Part shown: positions 9,900-18,662 of the stretch, piece by piece
Numbering within the stretch: position 1 is the first letter of the stretch
Layout: the number at the start of each line of letters is the position of its first letter
Source of the DNA: Oscillospiraceae bacterium
GTDB taxonomy: Bacteria > Bacillota > Clostridia > Oscillospirales > Acutalibacteraceae
NCBI GenBank assembly: GCA_015065965.1
Contig: SVPH01000007.1
Coordinates: 22,167-86,166 of the forward strand
Reading direction: 5' to 3'
DNA: 64,000 bases
Translations under genes and position numbers: made by a program
The notes under the pieces: model-generated
Told to the model about the DNA's origin: nothing
Databases searched by the model: none
Seen by the model: the letters and a program-made list of their open reading frames with translations, nothing else

Positions 9900-11696
9900 A
9901 TGGCAAAAAGCAGACTTATCGGCGATTATCCCGTTATCGGTATCCGCCCTGTTATCGACGGAAGAAGAGGCCCTCTTAAGGTAAGAGAATCCCTTGAGGA
10001 GCAGACAATGAACATGGCTAAAGCAGCCAAGGCTCTTTTTGAGGAAAACCTCCGTTATTCAAACGGCGAACCCGTTAAGGTTGTTATCGCTGACACAACA
10101 ATCGGCAGAGTTGCCGAAACCGCAGCATGCGCAGCAAAGTTTAAGAAGGAAGGTGTTGATATCACCCTTTCAGTTACTCCCTGCTGGTGCTACGGCTCAG
10201 AAACAATGGATATGGATCCCAATACAATCAAGGGCGTATGGGGCTTTAACGCAACTGAAAGACCCGGCGCTGTTTACCTTGCATCGGTTCTTGCTGCTCA
10301 TGCTCAGAAGGGTCTGCCCGCATTCGGCATTTACGGCAAGGATGTTCAGGATGCTGACGACACTTCAATGCCCGATGATGTTAAAGAAAAACTTCTCCGC
10401 TTTGCAAGAGCCGCTGTTGCTGTTGCAACAATGAGAGGTAAGAGTTATCTTCAGATCGGTTCAATCTGCATGGGTATTGCAGGTTCATCAATCGACCCCG
10501 ATTTTATCGAAGAATATCTCGGCATGAGAGTTGAATCGGTTGACGAGGTTGAAATCATCCGCCGCATGAGCGAGGGTATCTATGACGAGGCTGAGTTCCA
10601 GAAGGCTCTTGCATGGACAAAAGAGAAGTGCAAGGAAGGCTTTGACAAGAACCCTGAATTCGTAAGAAAGAGCGACGAGCAGAAGGAAAAGGATTGGGAA
10701 TTCGTTGTTAAGATGATGTGCATCATCAAAGACCTTATGAACGGCAACCCCAATCTCCCCGAAGGCAGAGAAGAAGAAATGGTTGGTCACAATGCTATCG
10801 CAGCAGGCTTCCAGGGTCAGAGACAGTGGACAGACTTCTACCCCAACTGTGACTTCGCAGAGGCACTTCTCAACTCATCAGTTGACTGGGAAGGCGCAAG
10901 AGAACCCTATATCCTTGCAACAGAAAACGACGTTCTCAACGGTATCGGCATGCTCTTCATGAAACTTCTCACAAACAGACCTCAGATGTTTGCTGACGTT
11001 CGTACATACTGGAGCGGTGACTCTGTTAAGAGAGTAACAGGCTACGATATCGAAGGCAAGGCAAAGGATGCTGACGGCTTCATTCACCTTATCAACTCAG
11101 GCGCATGCTGCATTGATGCTTGCGGCGAGATCAAGGATGAAAACGGCAACGGTATCATCAAAGAGTGGTATAACGTTACAGACGAAGATGCTGAAAAGAT
11201 TCTTGCTGCAACAACATGGAACGCAGCGGATAACGGCTACTTCAGAGGCGGCGGATATTCATCACGCTTCCTTACCAGAGCGGAAATGCCCGCAACAATG
11301 ATTCGTCTTAACCTCGTTAAGGGCCTCGGCCCTGTTCTTCAGATTGCTGAAGGCTGGACAGTTGCTCTCCCCGACGAAGTTTCGGATATCATCTGGAAGA
11401 GAACAGACTACACATGGCCCTGCACATGGTTCGCACCCAGATGCAACGGCGAAGGTCCCTTCAAATCAGCATATGACCTTATGAACAACTGGGGCGCAAA
11501 CCACGGCGCTATCTCATACGGACACATCGGCGCTGATATCATCACAATGGCATCAATGCTCCGTATTCCCGTTGCTCTCCACAATGTTCCCGAAGAGAAG
11601 ATCTTCCGTCCTGCAGCATGGGGCGCATTCGGAACAAAGGACCTTGAAGGCGCAGACTTCAGAGCATGCGAAAACTACGGTCCTCTTTACAAATAA
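9900..11696 (+). CDS. fucI: L-fucose isomerase
   Basis: Converts L-fucose to L-fuculose, the first committed step of fucose use. The 598 residues compare with about 590 in well-known FucI. The N-terminus reads [15 protein letters not shown] as in the family. Conserved segments include [10 protein letters not shown], the metal-site region A-T-E-N-D near residue 340, and the C-terminal [13 protein letters not shown]. The ribosome site GAAAGGAAG precedes ATG at 9900. It is the last gene of the unit, followed by a strong terminator. Free host fucose released from mucin glycans is the likely source. Confidence 0.96.
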   Translation: MAKSRLIGDYPVIGIRPVIDGRRGPLKVRESLEEQTMNMAKAAKALFEENLRYSNGEPVKVVIADTTIGRVAETAACAAKFKKEGVDITLSVTPCWCYGSETMDMDPNTIKGVWGFNATERPGAVYLASVLAAHAQKGLPAFGIYGKDVQDADDTSMPDDVKEKLLRFARAAVAVATMRGKSYLQIGSICMGIAGSSIDPDFIEEYLGMRVESVDEVEIIRRMSEGIYDEAEFQKALAWTKEKCKEGFDKNPEFVRKSDEQKEKDWEFVVKMMCIIKDLMNGNPNLPEGREEEMVGHNAIAAGFQGQRQWTDFYPNCDFAEALLNSSVDWEGAREPYILATENDVLNGIGMLFMKLLTNRPQMFADVRTYWSGDSVKRVTGYDIEGKAKDADGFIHLINSGACCIDACGEIKDENGNGIIKEWYNVTDEDAEKILAATTWNAADNGYFRGGGYSSRFLTRAEMPATMIRLNLVKGLGPVLQIAEGWTVALPDEVSDIIWKRTDYTWPCTWFAPRCNGEGPFKSAYDLMNNWGANHGAISYGHIGADIITMASMLRIPVALHNVPEEKIFRPAAWGAFGTKDLEGADFRACENYGPLYK

Positions 11697-11707
11697 GATA
11701 AAAAATC

Positions 11708-11741
11708 AGCGGCACATCATTGCGATGTGCCGCTTTCTTTT
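11708..11741. terminator. Bidirectional terminator between fucI and galU
   Basis: A perfect 11-bp stem AGCGGCACATC / GATGTGCCGCT with a 5-base loop. The plus side runs into TTTCTTTTT. On the minus strand a T-rich tract (complement of 11700-11705) follows, so it can also end the convergent galU transcript. Confidence 0.92.
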
Positions 11742-12625
11742 TAGAATGTTTTAACAAGTTCCTTGAGGTATGCCTTGAAATCTTCACCGATTTCATCGTG
11801 GTCAAGGGCAACTTCGCAGTTTGCTTTCATAATACCGAGTTTGTTGCCCATATCATAACGCTTGCCGTCAAAGTCATATGCAAGCAGTTTGCCTGCCTTG
11901 CCGAGTTCGGTGAAAACATCGGTCAAATAGAATTCCTTGCCTTCGGGTGTTGCGGCAAGACCTTTTTCAATAAGGTCAAAGGTTTCGGGCGGCATAACGA
12001 TTCTGCCGAGAATAGCATAGAGAGAAAGAATCTGCTCTGGTGTGGGCTTTTCAATGATTTCATAGCAGTTCATTGCTCTGTCCTCACCCTCAATGGGCGA
12101 AACGTTAAGAGTGCAGTAGAGCCTGATAAGTTCTTCGGGAACTTCTTTAACACCTACAACGCCTTTGTTGTATTTCTCATAACAGCGTGCAAGTTGAGCG
12201 GTAACAGGGTCTTCTGAAATGATAACGTCATCGCCGTAGAGAACAGCAAAAGGTTCATCGCCTACAAATGATTTACCGCAAAGGAGCGCATGGGCAAGAC
12301 CTTTTGTTTCTTTCTGACGGATAAAATATATGTTTGCAAGGTTTGCAACCGCTTTAACATCCTCATAGAGTTTTTCTTTTGAAGCAACGCCTTTAAGGCC
12401 TGCTTCAAGTTCAAATGAATGGTCAAAATGGTCTTCGATTGCGCCCTTACCTCTGTTAGTGATAATGAGAATGTCTTCAATTCCTGCTGCAACGGCTTCT
12501 TCAACTATATATTGGATTGCAGGCTTGTCAACTATGTTGAGCATTTCTTTGGGAACTGATTTTGATGCGGGGAGAACTCTTGTTCCGAGACCTGCTGCAG
12601 GAATAATCGCTTTTCTGACTTTCAT
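11741..12625 (-). CDS. galU: UTP-glucose-1-phosphate uridylyltransferase
   Basis: Makes UDP-glucose for cell-envelope and exopolysaccharide synthesis. The nucleotide-binding signature A-A-G-L-G-T-R-V-L-P-A-S-K-S-V-P-K-E-M lies at residues 10-28; other family segments are V-L-Y-G-D-D-V and the C-terminal D-G-K-R-Y-D-M-G-N-K-L-G. The 294 residues are typical. The ribosome site GGAGG precedes ATG at 12625. It lies 21 bases downstream of the zinc-ribbon membrane protein gene on the same strand and probably shares its transcript. Confidence 0.96.
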   Translation of the reverse strand: MKVRKAIIPAAGLGTRVLPASKSVPKEMLNIVDKPAIQYIVEEAVAAGIEDILIITNRGKGAIEDHFDHSFELEAGLKGVASKEKLYEDVKAVANLANIYFIRQKETKGLAHALLCGKSFVGDEPFAVLYGDDVIISEDPVTAQLARCYEKYNKGVVGVKEVPEELIRLYCTLNVSPIEGEDRAMNCYEIIEKPTPEQILSLYAILGRIVMPPETFDLIEKGLAATPEGKEFYLTDVFTELGKAGKLLAYDFDGKRYDMGNKLGIMKANCEVALDHDEIGEDFKAYLKELVKTF

Positions 12626-12646
12626 GATAAATCCTCCAAATCAAGG

Positions 12647-13729
12647 TTAAATATTTTTTATGAAGTCTGCTGCATAAAACAGCAGATTAATAAGCATGGT
12701 TTCGCCGAGAAAACTTGCGGCAAATGCGAGCGCCGAAAGTCCGCCGCGCCGTGCAATCATCAGCCTTTGCATATGAGGTTCGGCAACGCCGTCTTTGATT
12801 AATTTTATATCGGCAATTGCTTTTTTATAATAGAGTCTGTCCGCCGTCAGCGCGCATATGAGGCGAAGAACAGCGGTAATACCGAGGGTGATAAACATAG
12901 GTTTTTTGATTTTGGTGTAGAAATCACCCATCATTTTTTCCATCTCGCCGGTCATGATTTCAAGTTCTTCACCGCTTGCTTCTTCAATGTTAAAAGAGTT
13001 TAGCGCATCGGTGTATTCCATTGCGGCATCGTAAATTACATCCGAATAACCCGAAAGCAGAATAGATGCCGTTACAAACGCAACAAGAAAGAATGCGCCT
13101 GCCTTGTAAAGTTTTCTGTAGAAAAACCAATACGGAGCAAAGAAAAATGCTGCAAAATTAAAACCGATTTTTTTGCCGGATTCAAACTTTTTGAATTTTG
13201 GCAGGTATCTGTGAGCGCTTGCCTGAGTGTATATCGCAAGTTCGCCGGCTGTGTTATCACCTATCTTTTCATCGGCATCAAAATCCGTTCCCGCTACCTT
13301 GGGATTACCGCCGAAAAATCCGCCCTGAGTTGTGCCGAGAGGTGCGCCGCACTGATTGCAGTGGAGAGCATCATCGGAGTTTTCTTTGCCGCAGAAAGCG
13401 CATTTTTTGTTGGTTGTATTATTTTGTGTCTGTTGTGAAAAAAGAGCACCGCAGTTGCCGCAGTGCAGCGCATCGGCCGGGTTTTCACTGCCGCATATGT
13501 GGCAGACACGGCTGTCGCTCGCTTGATCACTGTGCGTTTCTTCAGTTACCGGAGTTCTTTCCCTTTTCCAAACATAGCCCGATGCGTGAAGGTCATCGTT
13601 TGCGCATCTTCCGTTAACCATCCAGCATTCTCTGTGCTGAGGGGTTGCGCATATGGGGCATACAACAATATCCTCGCCGTCCCTGAGAGGTTTTTCGCAA
13701 ACGGGACACGGCTGATTTTCATAATTCAC
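12647..13729 (-). CDS. Zinc-ribbon membrane protein with DUF2628-like C-terminus
   Basis: A 360-residue protein of unknown function. The N-terminal 45 residues hold a RING/treble-clef-like set of Cys and His (C-P-V-C, C-P-I-C-A-T-P-Q-H, then a Cys), resembling the Prok-RING_1 type. Two short zinc ribbons follow: C-H-I-C-G...C-G-N-C-G at about 80-100 and C-A-F-C-G...C-N-Q-C-G at about 115-135. From residue about 185 onward there are four hydrophobic segments starting with F-F-F-A-P-Y-W-F-F-Y-R-K, the layout of DUF2628 membrane proteins. The start is GTG at 13729, with AAGGAG 10 bases upstream. A membrane sensor or scaffold role is possible but unproven. Confidence 0.8.
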   Translation of the reverse strand: MNYENQPCPVCEKPLRDGEDIVVCPICATPQHRECWMVNGRCANDDLHASGYVWKRERTPVTEETHSDQASDSRVCHICGSENPADALHCGNCGALFSQQTQNNTTNKKCAFCGKENSDDALHCNQCGAPLGTTQGGFFGGNPKVAGTDFDADEKIGDNTAGELAIYTQASAHRYLPKFKKFESGKKIGFNFAAFFFAPYWFFYRKLYKAGAFFLVAFVTASILLSGYSDVIYDAAMEYTDALNSFNIEEASGEELEIMTGEMEKMMGDFYTKIKKPMFITLGITAVLRLICALTADRLYYKKAIADIKLIKDGVAEPHMQRLMIARRGGLSALAFAASFLGETMLINLLFYAADFIKNI

Positions 13730-13803
13730 GGAACATCATCTCCTTCATAAAGTGTAGAGAGACAAATTCAGGTTTGCTCACGCCACTTATACCGCAATTA
13801 TGC

Positions 13804-13831
13804 ATTATATATTTTACCTAATTATTAGCAA
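13804..13831 (-). promoter_or_regulatory. Promoter for the zinc-ribbon protein-galU unit
   Basis: On the minus strand: TTGCTA (complement of 13826-13831), 16-base spacer, TATAAT (complement of 13804-13809), about 75 bases before the GTG start. Confidence 0.5.
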
Positions 13832-13867
13832 AATTGCAATTATTATTTAAAAAATAATTGCTACTTC

Positions 13868-13895
13868 TTTACATTCTTGTTTTTTTTGATATAAT
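13868..13895 (+). promoter_or_regulatory. Promoter for prfB
   Basis: TTTACA (13868-13873), 16-base spacer, TATAAT (13890-13895), about 34 bases before the chosen start. It is divergent from the promoter of the zinc-ribbon gene. Confidence 0.65.
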
Positions 13896-13928
13896 ATAAA
13901 ATGAAAAATTATGTATCAGGAGATTTTT

Positions 13929-15047
13929 ATGGTTCAGTTTGAAGAATTAAGACTTTCTCTTCTTGATTATGAAGAAAAACTCAAGCAACTCCGTGAGGCA
14001 CTCGGCCTTGATGATATGAATGCTGAAATTGAAACCCTTGAGGCACAGACTGCCGAGGAAGGTTTCTGGAATGACCTTGCAAATTCCCAGAAGGTTCAGC
14101 AGAGAATCAGCCAACTCAAAAACAAGGTCGGAGCATATAATTCGCTTGAAAATGAATATAATGACACACTCGTTCTCATTGAACTTTCAAATGAGGAAGA
14201 AGACCTTGATATGTTTGATGAGTGTAAGGCAGGCGTTGACGGTTTTGTATCAAAACTCGATGCGATGACCCTGAGCACTTTGCTCTCAGGCGAATATGAT
14301 GCTAAGAATGCAATTCTCACCTTCCATGCAGGTGCAGGCGGAACAGAAGCGCAGGATTGGAATCAGATGCTTGTCAGAATGTATCAGCACTGGGGAGAAA
14401 AGCACGGCTTTAAAATCAGCATGCTTGACTTCCTTGACGGCGACGAAGCAGGTCTTAAATCCGCTGTTCTTCTTGTTGAGGGTGAAAATGCATACGGTTA
14501 CCTTAAAGGAGAAATGGGTGTTCACCGCCTTGTCCGTGTATCGCCCTTCGATTCATCGGGCAGACGCCATACTTCATTTGCTTCTCTCGAAGTTATGCCT
14601 GAAATTGACGATACGGTTGATGTTGAAATCAATCCCGATGACCTCAGAATAGACTATTACCGTTCAAGCGGTGCAGGCGGTCAGAAGGTTAACAAAACCT
14701 CATCTGCTGTCCGTATTACCCATATCCCCACGGGCATTGTATGCGCCTGTCAGGTTGAAAGAAGCCAGCATCAGAACAGAGATGTTGCAATGAAAATGCT
14801 TAAGTCCAAACTTATCGAAATCAAGGAAAGAGAGCATCTTGACAAGATTGACGATATCAAGGGCGAGCAGAGAGAAATTGCTTGGGGCAGCCAGATACGC
14901 TCATATGTATTTATGCCCTATACCCTTGCGAAAGACCACAGAACAGGTTTTGAAGCAGGAAATATCAACGCTGTTATGGACGGCGATATTGACGGCTTTA
15001 TCAATGCATATCTCAAAATGGAATCCCTTAAAGAGAATGCAAACTGA
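13929..15047 (+). CDS. prfB: Peptide chain release factor 2 (no programmed frameshift)
   Basis: Recognises UGA and UAA stop codons and triggers peptide release. The stop-recognition tripeptide S-P-F is at residues 205-207 and the catalytic G-G-Q at 250-252. ATG at 13929 was chosen because AGGAG lies 6 bases upstream; an in-frame ATG at 13911 lacks such a site. This gives 372 residues. Unlike the common prfB layout, there is no in-frame UGA near codon 26: the codons there read CTC GGC CTT, and the gene is one continuous frame. Autoregulation by +1 frameshifting is therefore absent. Start-region spacing and length otherwise fit the family. Confidence 0.96.
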   Translation: MVQFEELRLSLLDYEEKLKQLREALGLDDMNAEIETLEAQTAEEGFWNDLANSQKVQQRISQLKNKVGAYNSLENEYNDTLVLIELSNEEEDLDMFDECKAGVDGFVSKLDAMTLSTLLSGEYDAKNAILTFHAGAGGTEAQDWNQMLVRMYQHWGEKHGFKISMLDFLDGDEAGLKSAVLLVEGENAYGYLKGEMGVHRLVRVSPFDSSGRRHTSFASLEVMPEIDDTVDVEINPDDLRIDYYRSSGAGGQKVNKTSSAVRITHIPTGIVCACQVERSQHQNRDVAMKMLKSKLIEIKEREHLDKIDDIKGEQREIAWGSQIRSYVFMPYTLAKDHRTGFEAGNINAVMDGDIDGFINAYLKMESLKENAN

Positions 15048-15080
15048 TTAAATTATAAATTTAAACTGCGGGGTGAAGAT

Positions 15081-15692
15081 GTGAAACTGATTGATATTTC
15101 GAGAAAGTTTTTCGGCGGCGATGTTTATCCCGGTGACCCTGAGCCGAGAGCGGAGCAGATAAGCGAAATCGGAGCAGAATCGGAGTGCAATCTGTCAGTT
15201 GTTCATGCCTGTGTTCACAATGCAACCCACGTGGATGCTCCGCTGCATTTTCTGCCTGAAGGCGAAACGATTGAAAATCTGCCGATTGAAACATTTATCG
15301 GTCCGTGTACGGTTATTCAGGTGCCTGCAGGTGTTATTACAGGGGAGTATGTTGACCGATATTTTCCCAAAAAGTGCGAAAGGCTGCTTATAAAAGGCGG
15401 AGGCAGAGCGTTTTTTATGGATTCGTCTGCGCAGGAACTGGCGGACAGGGGACTGATTCTTATCGGCACTGATTCGCTTTCCGTAGGCAGCAAGGGCAAT
15501 CAGGTCGGTCCGCATAAAGCATTCCTGCAAAACTCCGTTGCCGTTCTCGAAGGGCTTGACCTTTCGGCTGTTAAACCCGGCAACTATTTCCTTTTTGCTC
15601 CGCCCGTCTGCTATAACGGATTGGAAGGAGCGCCCGCAAGAGCGGTTCTGATAGAAGACTATGTTTTCTGGTCAGGCAAAAAAGAGGTGTGA
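15081..15692 (+). CDS. Cyclase-family metal-dependent hydrolase (kynurenine formamidase-like fold)
   Basis: A 203-residue member of the cyclase/arylformamidase family. The metal-binding signature H-N-A-T-H-V-D-A-P-L-H-F is visible at about residues 46-57. The family includes kynurenine formamidase, isatin hydrolase and enzymes of unknown role, and the substrate here cannot be named. The start is GTG at 15081, with GGTGA 5 bases upstream. It lies 33 bases after prfB and one base before the sugar transferase gene, so it is probably in one transcript with them. Confidence 0.85.
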   Translation: MKLIDISRKFFGGDVYPGDPEPRAEQISEIGAESECNLSVVHACVHNATHVDAPLHFLPEGETIENLPIETFIGPCTVIQVPAGVITGEYVDRYFPKKCERLLIKGGGRAFFMDSSAQELADRGLILIGTDSLSVGSKGNQVGPHKAFLQNSVAVLEGLDLSAVKPGNYFLFAPPVCYNGLEGAPARAVLIEDYVFWSGKKEV

Positions 15693-15693
15693 A

Positions 15694-16293
15694 ATGAAAC
15701 GCTTATTTGATTTTACGGTGAGCCTTCTGCTCATCCTGATGCTGTTGCCGATATTTTTTATAATAGGCATCGTTATTGCAATTGATGCAGGCAACCCCGT
15801 TATCTATAAGCAATACCGCGTCGGCAAAGATAACAAACTTTTCTATATCTATAAATTCCGCACGATGAAAAATAACACAAGGCTTGCCGCAACCAAGGAT
15901 TTGACCGAGGCGGACAGCGTTATCACAAAGAGCGGAAGAATTCTGCGCAAAACAAGCCTTGATGAATTGCCTCAACTTTTCAATGTACTTAAGGGCGACA
16001 TGAGTTTTGTCGGTCCCCGTCCTCTTATCCCAGAGGAAAAGGAAATCAGACTTCTTCGCAAGGAATACGGCATATACACCGTTCGCCCCGGTATAACAGG
16101 CTGGGCACAGGTTAACGGCAGAGATATGCTCACAGACGAAGAAAAAGCCCTGTTTGACAAGGAATACATTGACAAACAGAGCATTGCTTTTGATATTAAA
16201 ATAATGTTTAAAACCGTTTTGGTTGTTCTCAAAAGAGAGAACATTTCAGAGGGCAGCGAGCCTGATAATAAATATAACTCAGGCAACTCCTAA
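15694..16293 (+). CDS. Bacterial sugar transferase (monotopic phosphoglycosyl transferase)
   Basis: Transfers a sugar-phosphate to undecaprenyl phosphate to start a surface glycan. The 199 residues match the small PglC/WcaJ-domain type. There is one N-terminal membrane hairpin (about residues 5-32), then K-F-R-T-M, the catalytic D-E in L-D-E-L-P-Q-L-F-N-V, then D-M-S-F-V-G-P-R-P and R-P-G-I-T-G-W-A-Q. ATG at 15694 was chosen because GAGGTG lies directly upstream; an earlier in-frame ATG at 15661 is inside the previous gene. Its 3' end overlaps the convergent VanY-type gene by 15 bases. No other glycan assembly genes are adjacent. Confidence 0.93.
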   Translation: MKRLFDFTVSLLLILMLLPIFFIIGIVIAIDAGNPVIYKQYRVGKDNKLFYIYKFRTMKNNTRLAATKDLTEADSVITKSGRILRKTSLDELPQLFNVLKGDMSFVGPRPLIPEEKEIRLLRKEYGIYTVRPGITGWAQVNGRDMLTDEEKALFDKEYIDKQSIAFDIKIMFKTVLVVLKRENISEGSEPDNKYNSGNS

Positions 16294-17088
16294 GTATTCT
16301 TCGAGGCACTGACCGCTTGCTTTCATAGCCTGAGCGGCTTCAATGCCGACATATCTCCAGTGCCACGGCTCATATATGATTTTTGTTATATCCTGCTTAT
16401 CCTCGGGGTAACGCAGGATAAATCCGTAATCTGCAGCATTTTCGCACAGCCAATTGAATTCATCTGTTTCCTCAAAGTTCTGATAAAGGCTGCAGATATC
16501 CATTGCAAGCCCTGCGTTATGCTCACTTGTGCCGGGAGGCAGAATAATTGTTGCCGCCATCTGGGTTGCTTCGGTTTTGCCGTAGCCTTCATTAATGTAC
16601 TTCTGAATTTTGTTTTCAAAATTCCTTGTCTGCCTTTCAACCGAGCGGTAGCCGGAAACGGGAGTAAGTTCAATTCCGTCTTCAAGGGCAGCAAGGTACA
16701 TTTCGTTGTAATGCGGCGCAACCCGGTAGTCGAGTTTGAGGCTGTTTGGGTCATCGGTGATGCATGGTGCAAGTTCAACCTCGTAGTCATCGGGCAGAAT
16801 GTAATCTCTGTTAACGAGCAGCATTTTCCAGTCACTCAGTTCAACATTTGCGTAAACCGGCTCAAATCCTGCATATGCATATTCGTAATCTTCGATTTTT
16901 TCGCCTGCGTATATGTCAGTTGTTGTCTGAACAATCTGAGCAATTGTTGTTGAAACATCGGTGGAAGGCAGTTCATATTCGCTGCCTATGGCAGGGTTGG
17001 AACCGCCGGAAAGAGATGCTGTTATTCCGTAGCCCAGCAGAACAACGGCAAGTATGCCTATAAGCGCAACGGTTAAAGTCTTTTTCAT
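16279..17088 (-). CDS. VanY-type D-alanyl-D-alanine carboxypeptidase (M15B), membrane-anchored
   Basis: Zinc peptidase that trims the terminal D-Ala from peptidoglycan stem peptides outside the membrane. Residues about 5-25 form an N-terminal anchor or signal. A Thr-rich linker follows, and the M15 domain occupies the second half. Zinc and catalytic residues are visible: S188-E-H190-x3-G-x-A-x-D197, E240 and H243 in E-P-W-H-W-R-Y-V-G. The length is 269 residues. GGAGG lies upstream of ATG at 17088. Such enzymes are common in Clostridia and do not by themselves imply vancomycin resistance; no vanR/S or vanH/A/X genes are nearby. Confidence 0.93.
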   Translation of the reverse strand: MKKTLTVALIGILAVVLLGYGITASLSGGSNPAIGSEYELPSTDVSTTIAQIVQTTTDIYAGEKIEDYEYAYAGFEPVYANVELSDWKMLLVNRDYILPDDYEVELAPCITDDPNSLKLDYRVAPHYNEMYLAALEDGIELTPVSGYRSVERQTRNFENKIQKYINEGYGKTEATQMAATIILPPGTSEHNAGLAMDICSLYQNFEETDEFNWLCENAADYGFILRYPEDKQDITKIIYEPWHWRYVGIEAAQAMKASGQCLEEYLGVA

Positions 17089-17126
17089 ATCTGAATCCTC
17101 CGGAAGGAATATTATTTGCGCATACT

Positions 17127-17155
17127 ATTCTAAACCGAAAAAATACGGTTGTCAA
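17127..17155 (-). promoter_or_regulatory. Promoter for the VanY-type gene
   Basis: On the minus strand: TTGACA (complement of 17150-17155), 17-base spacer, TAGAAT (complement of 17127-17132). An inverted repeat AACCG...CGGTT fills the spacer and may be an operator. On the plus strand an overlapping TTGTCA (17149-17154) with TATATA 18 bases downstream could serve the M28 gene. Confidence 0.7.
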
Positions 17156-17221
17156 ATAAAAAACAAATTGTTTATATAAATTTAACAACAGGGGAAAGCC
17201 CTTGAAAGGAGTGTTTGTTCT

Positions 17222-18487
17222 TTGAAAGCAAACGAAAGTGTAAAAAATTACGAATCAACCCGCCGAATGTATGCAAACTACACTGCAAGAAGCATTAAAA
17301 AGGTTTGCAAGGAAATCGGCCCCAGATTCGCAGGCTCCGAGCAGGAGAAGAAGAGCATCGAATATATGGCAGAGGATTTGAAGACCTGCTGCGACGATGT
17401 AAAAATTGATTCCTATACCGTATCTCCCAAGGCATTCCTTGGTTGGATACCTCTCTCTGTAGTGCTTATGACAATTTCATGCGCTCTCTTCTTTGTTGCG
17501 CAGTTTTTTGAAATTGCCCCTCTCTTTTATGTCAGCACTGCATTGACAGTAATATGCCTTTTCTTTATTGTTACGGAATTCCTTTTCTACAAGGAAACCC
17601 TCGATGTCTTTTTGCCTAAAAAGACTTCATATAATGCCTATGGCGTCAGAAAACCCTCGGGCGAAGTAAAGCGCCGCATCATCTTCTGCGGTCATGCGGA
17701 TTCTTCAATGGAATGGCGTTTTACCTATTGGGGCGGCCCAAAACTTGTTATTCCCGTTATCGGCGGCAGCGTTGTCGGCATTCTTGCTTCACTTGTTTTC
17801 AATATTATTGCTGTCGTAATGAACTTCACAAACCCCGAATTCATTTCATCAACCGCAATTGATGTTTTCAGTTATATTCTGCTTGCATTTATCGTTCTCT
17901 TCCTTGTTGCATCGCTTTTCTACGATAAAAAGCGCATTGTTGAGGGTGCAAACGATAACCTTACAGGCTGTTTTGCCTCAATCGCAATTCTTAAATTCTT
18001 TCAGGATAACCATATTCATCTTGAAAACACGGAAGTTGTTGCACTCTGTGCAGGCTCAGAGGAAATCGGCCTGAGAGGTTCAAAGGATTTCTGCGAAAAG
18101 CATGGGGATGAGTTCAAGGATGTTGAAACCGTTTTCGTTGCCCTTGATACTCTTCGCGATTATGACTTTATGGCAATCTATAACAAGGATATGACAGGCC
18201 TTGTAAAAAATGATGCCGATGCAAGCAAACTTGTTCAGGCAGGCGCAAAAATTGCAGGTTATGATGTTCCGTTCAAAACAGTTTCTCTCGGCGCAACCGA
18301 TGCTGCTGCGGCAACACGAAGCGGCATGAAGGCAACTGCTTTTGCGGCAATGGATCCCGCACCTGCACGCTACTACCACACAAGGCTTGATACTCACGAA
18401 AACCTTGACCTCAAAACAATTGAAGCAAGCCTTGATATCTGCCTTGAAACTCTTTTCCTTTATGATGAAAAAGGCTTGAATGTTTGA
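17222..18487 (+). CDS. Membrane-bound M28-family zinc peptidase
   Basis: A 421-residue protein with an M28 (aminopeptidase-like) catalytic domain split around four membrane segments (about 72-96, 98-122, 174-202 and 210-234). Metal ligands expected for M28 are seen: H158 and D160 in C-G-H-A-D, D245 in G-A-N-D-N, E280-E281 in G-S-E-E-I-G, an Asp near 311 and a His near 384 in Y-Y-H-T-R-L-D. The start is TTG at 17222, with AGGAG 10 bases upstream. Membrane insertion within M28 domains is known in other Clostridia. The substrate is unknown. Confidence 0.85.
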   Translation: MKANESVKNYESTRRMYANYTARSIKKVCKEIGPRFAGSEQEKKSIEYMAEDLKTCCDDVKIDSYTVSPKAFLGWIPLSVVLMTISCALFFVAQFFEIAPLFYVSTALTVICLFFIVTEFLFYKETLDVFLPKKTSYNAYGVRKPSGEVKRRIIFCGHADSSMEWRFTYWGGPKLVIPVIGGSVVGILASLVFNIIAVVMNFTNPEFISSTAIDVFSYILLAFIVLFLVASLFYDKKRIVEGANDNLTGCFASIAILKFFQDNHIHLENTEVVALCAGSEEIGLRGSKDFCEKHGDEFKDVETVFVALDTLRDYDFMAIYNKDMTGLVKNDADASKLVQAGAKIAGYDVPFKTVSLGATDAAAATRSGMKATAFAAMDPAPARYYHTRLDTHENLDLKTIEASLDICLETLFLYDEKGLNV

Positions 18488-18584
18488 TGATTAGGCATTT
18501 TCAACAAACAGATACATCTGAATTCTTTCACTTTCCACAAAATTTTTTATTTCATAAAATTTGGATGTATTTTGTTTGTTAATG

Positions 18585-18593
18585 TGCTATAAT
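18585..18593 (+). promoter_or_regulatory. Extended -10 promoter for the lipoprotein gene
   Basis: TGCTATAAT, an extended -10 element. The matching -35 is weak. It lies about 70 bases before the start codon in an otherwise AT-rich 175-base gap that contains no gene. Confidence 0.55.
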
Positions 18594-18662
18594 ACACTTA
18601 TTATTATTCAAAAAATTGCTTAAAGCAAGCGGTTTTGTCGTTTGCGAAAGGAGATTTACCGA

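Noticed and set aside
16279..17088. VanY-type gene as a sign of glycopeptide resistance
   Set aside because: No vanR/S, vanH, ligase or vanX genes are adjacent. Such carboxypeptidases are common cell-wall enzymes.
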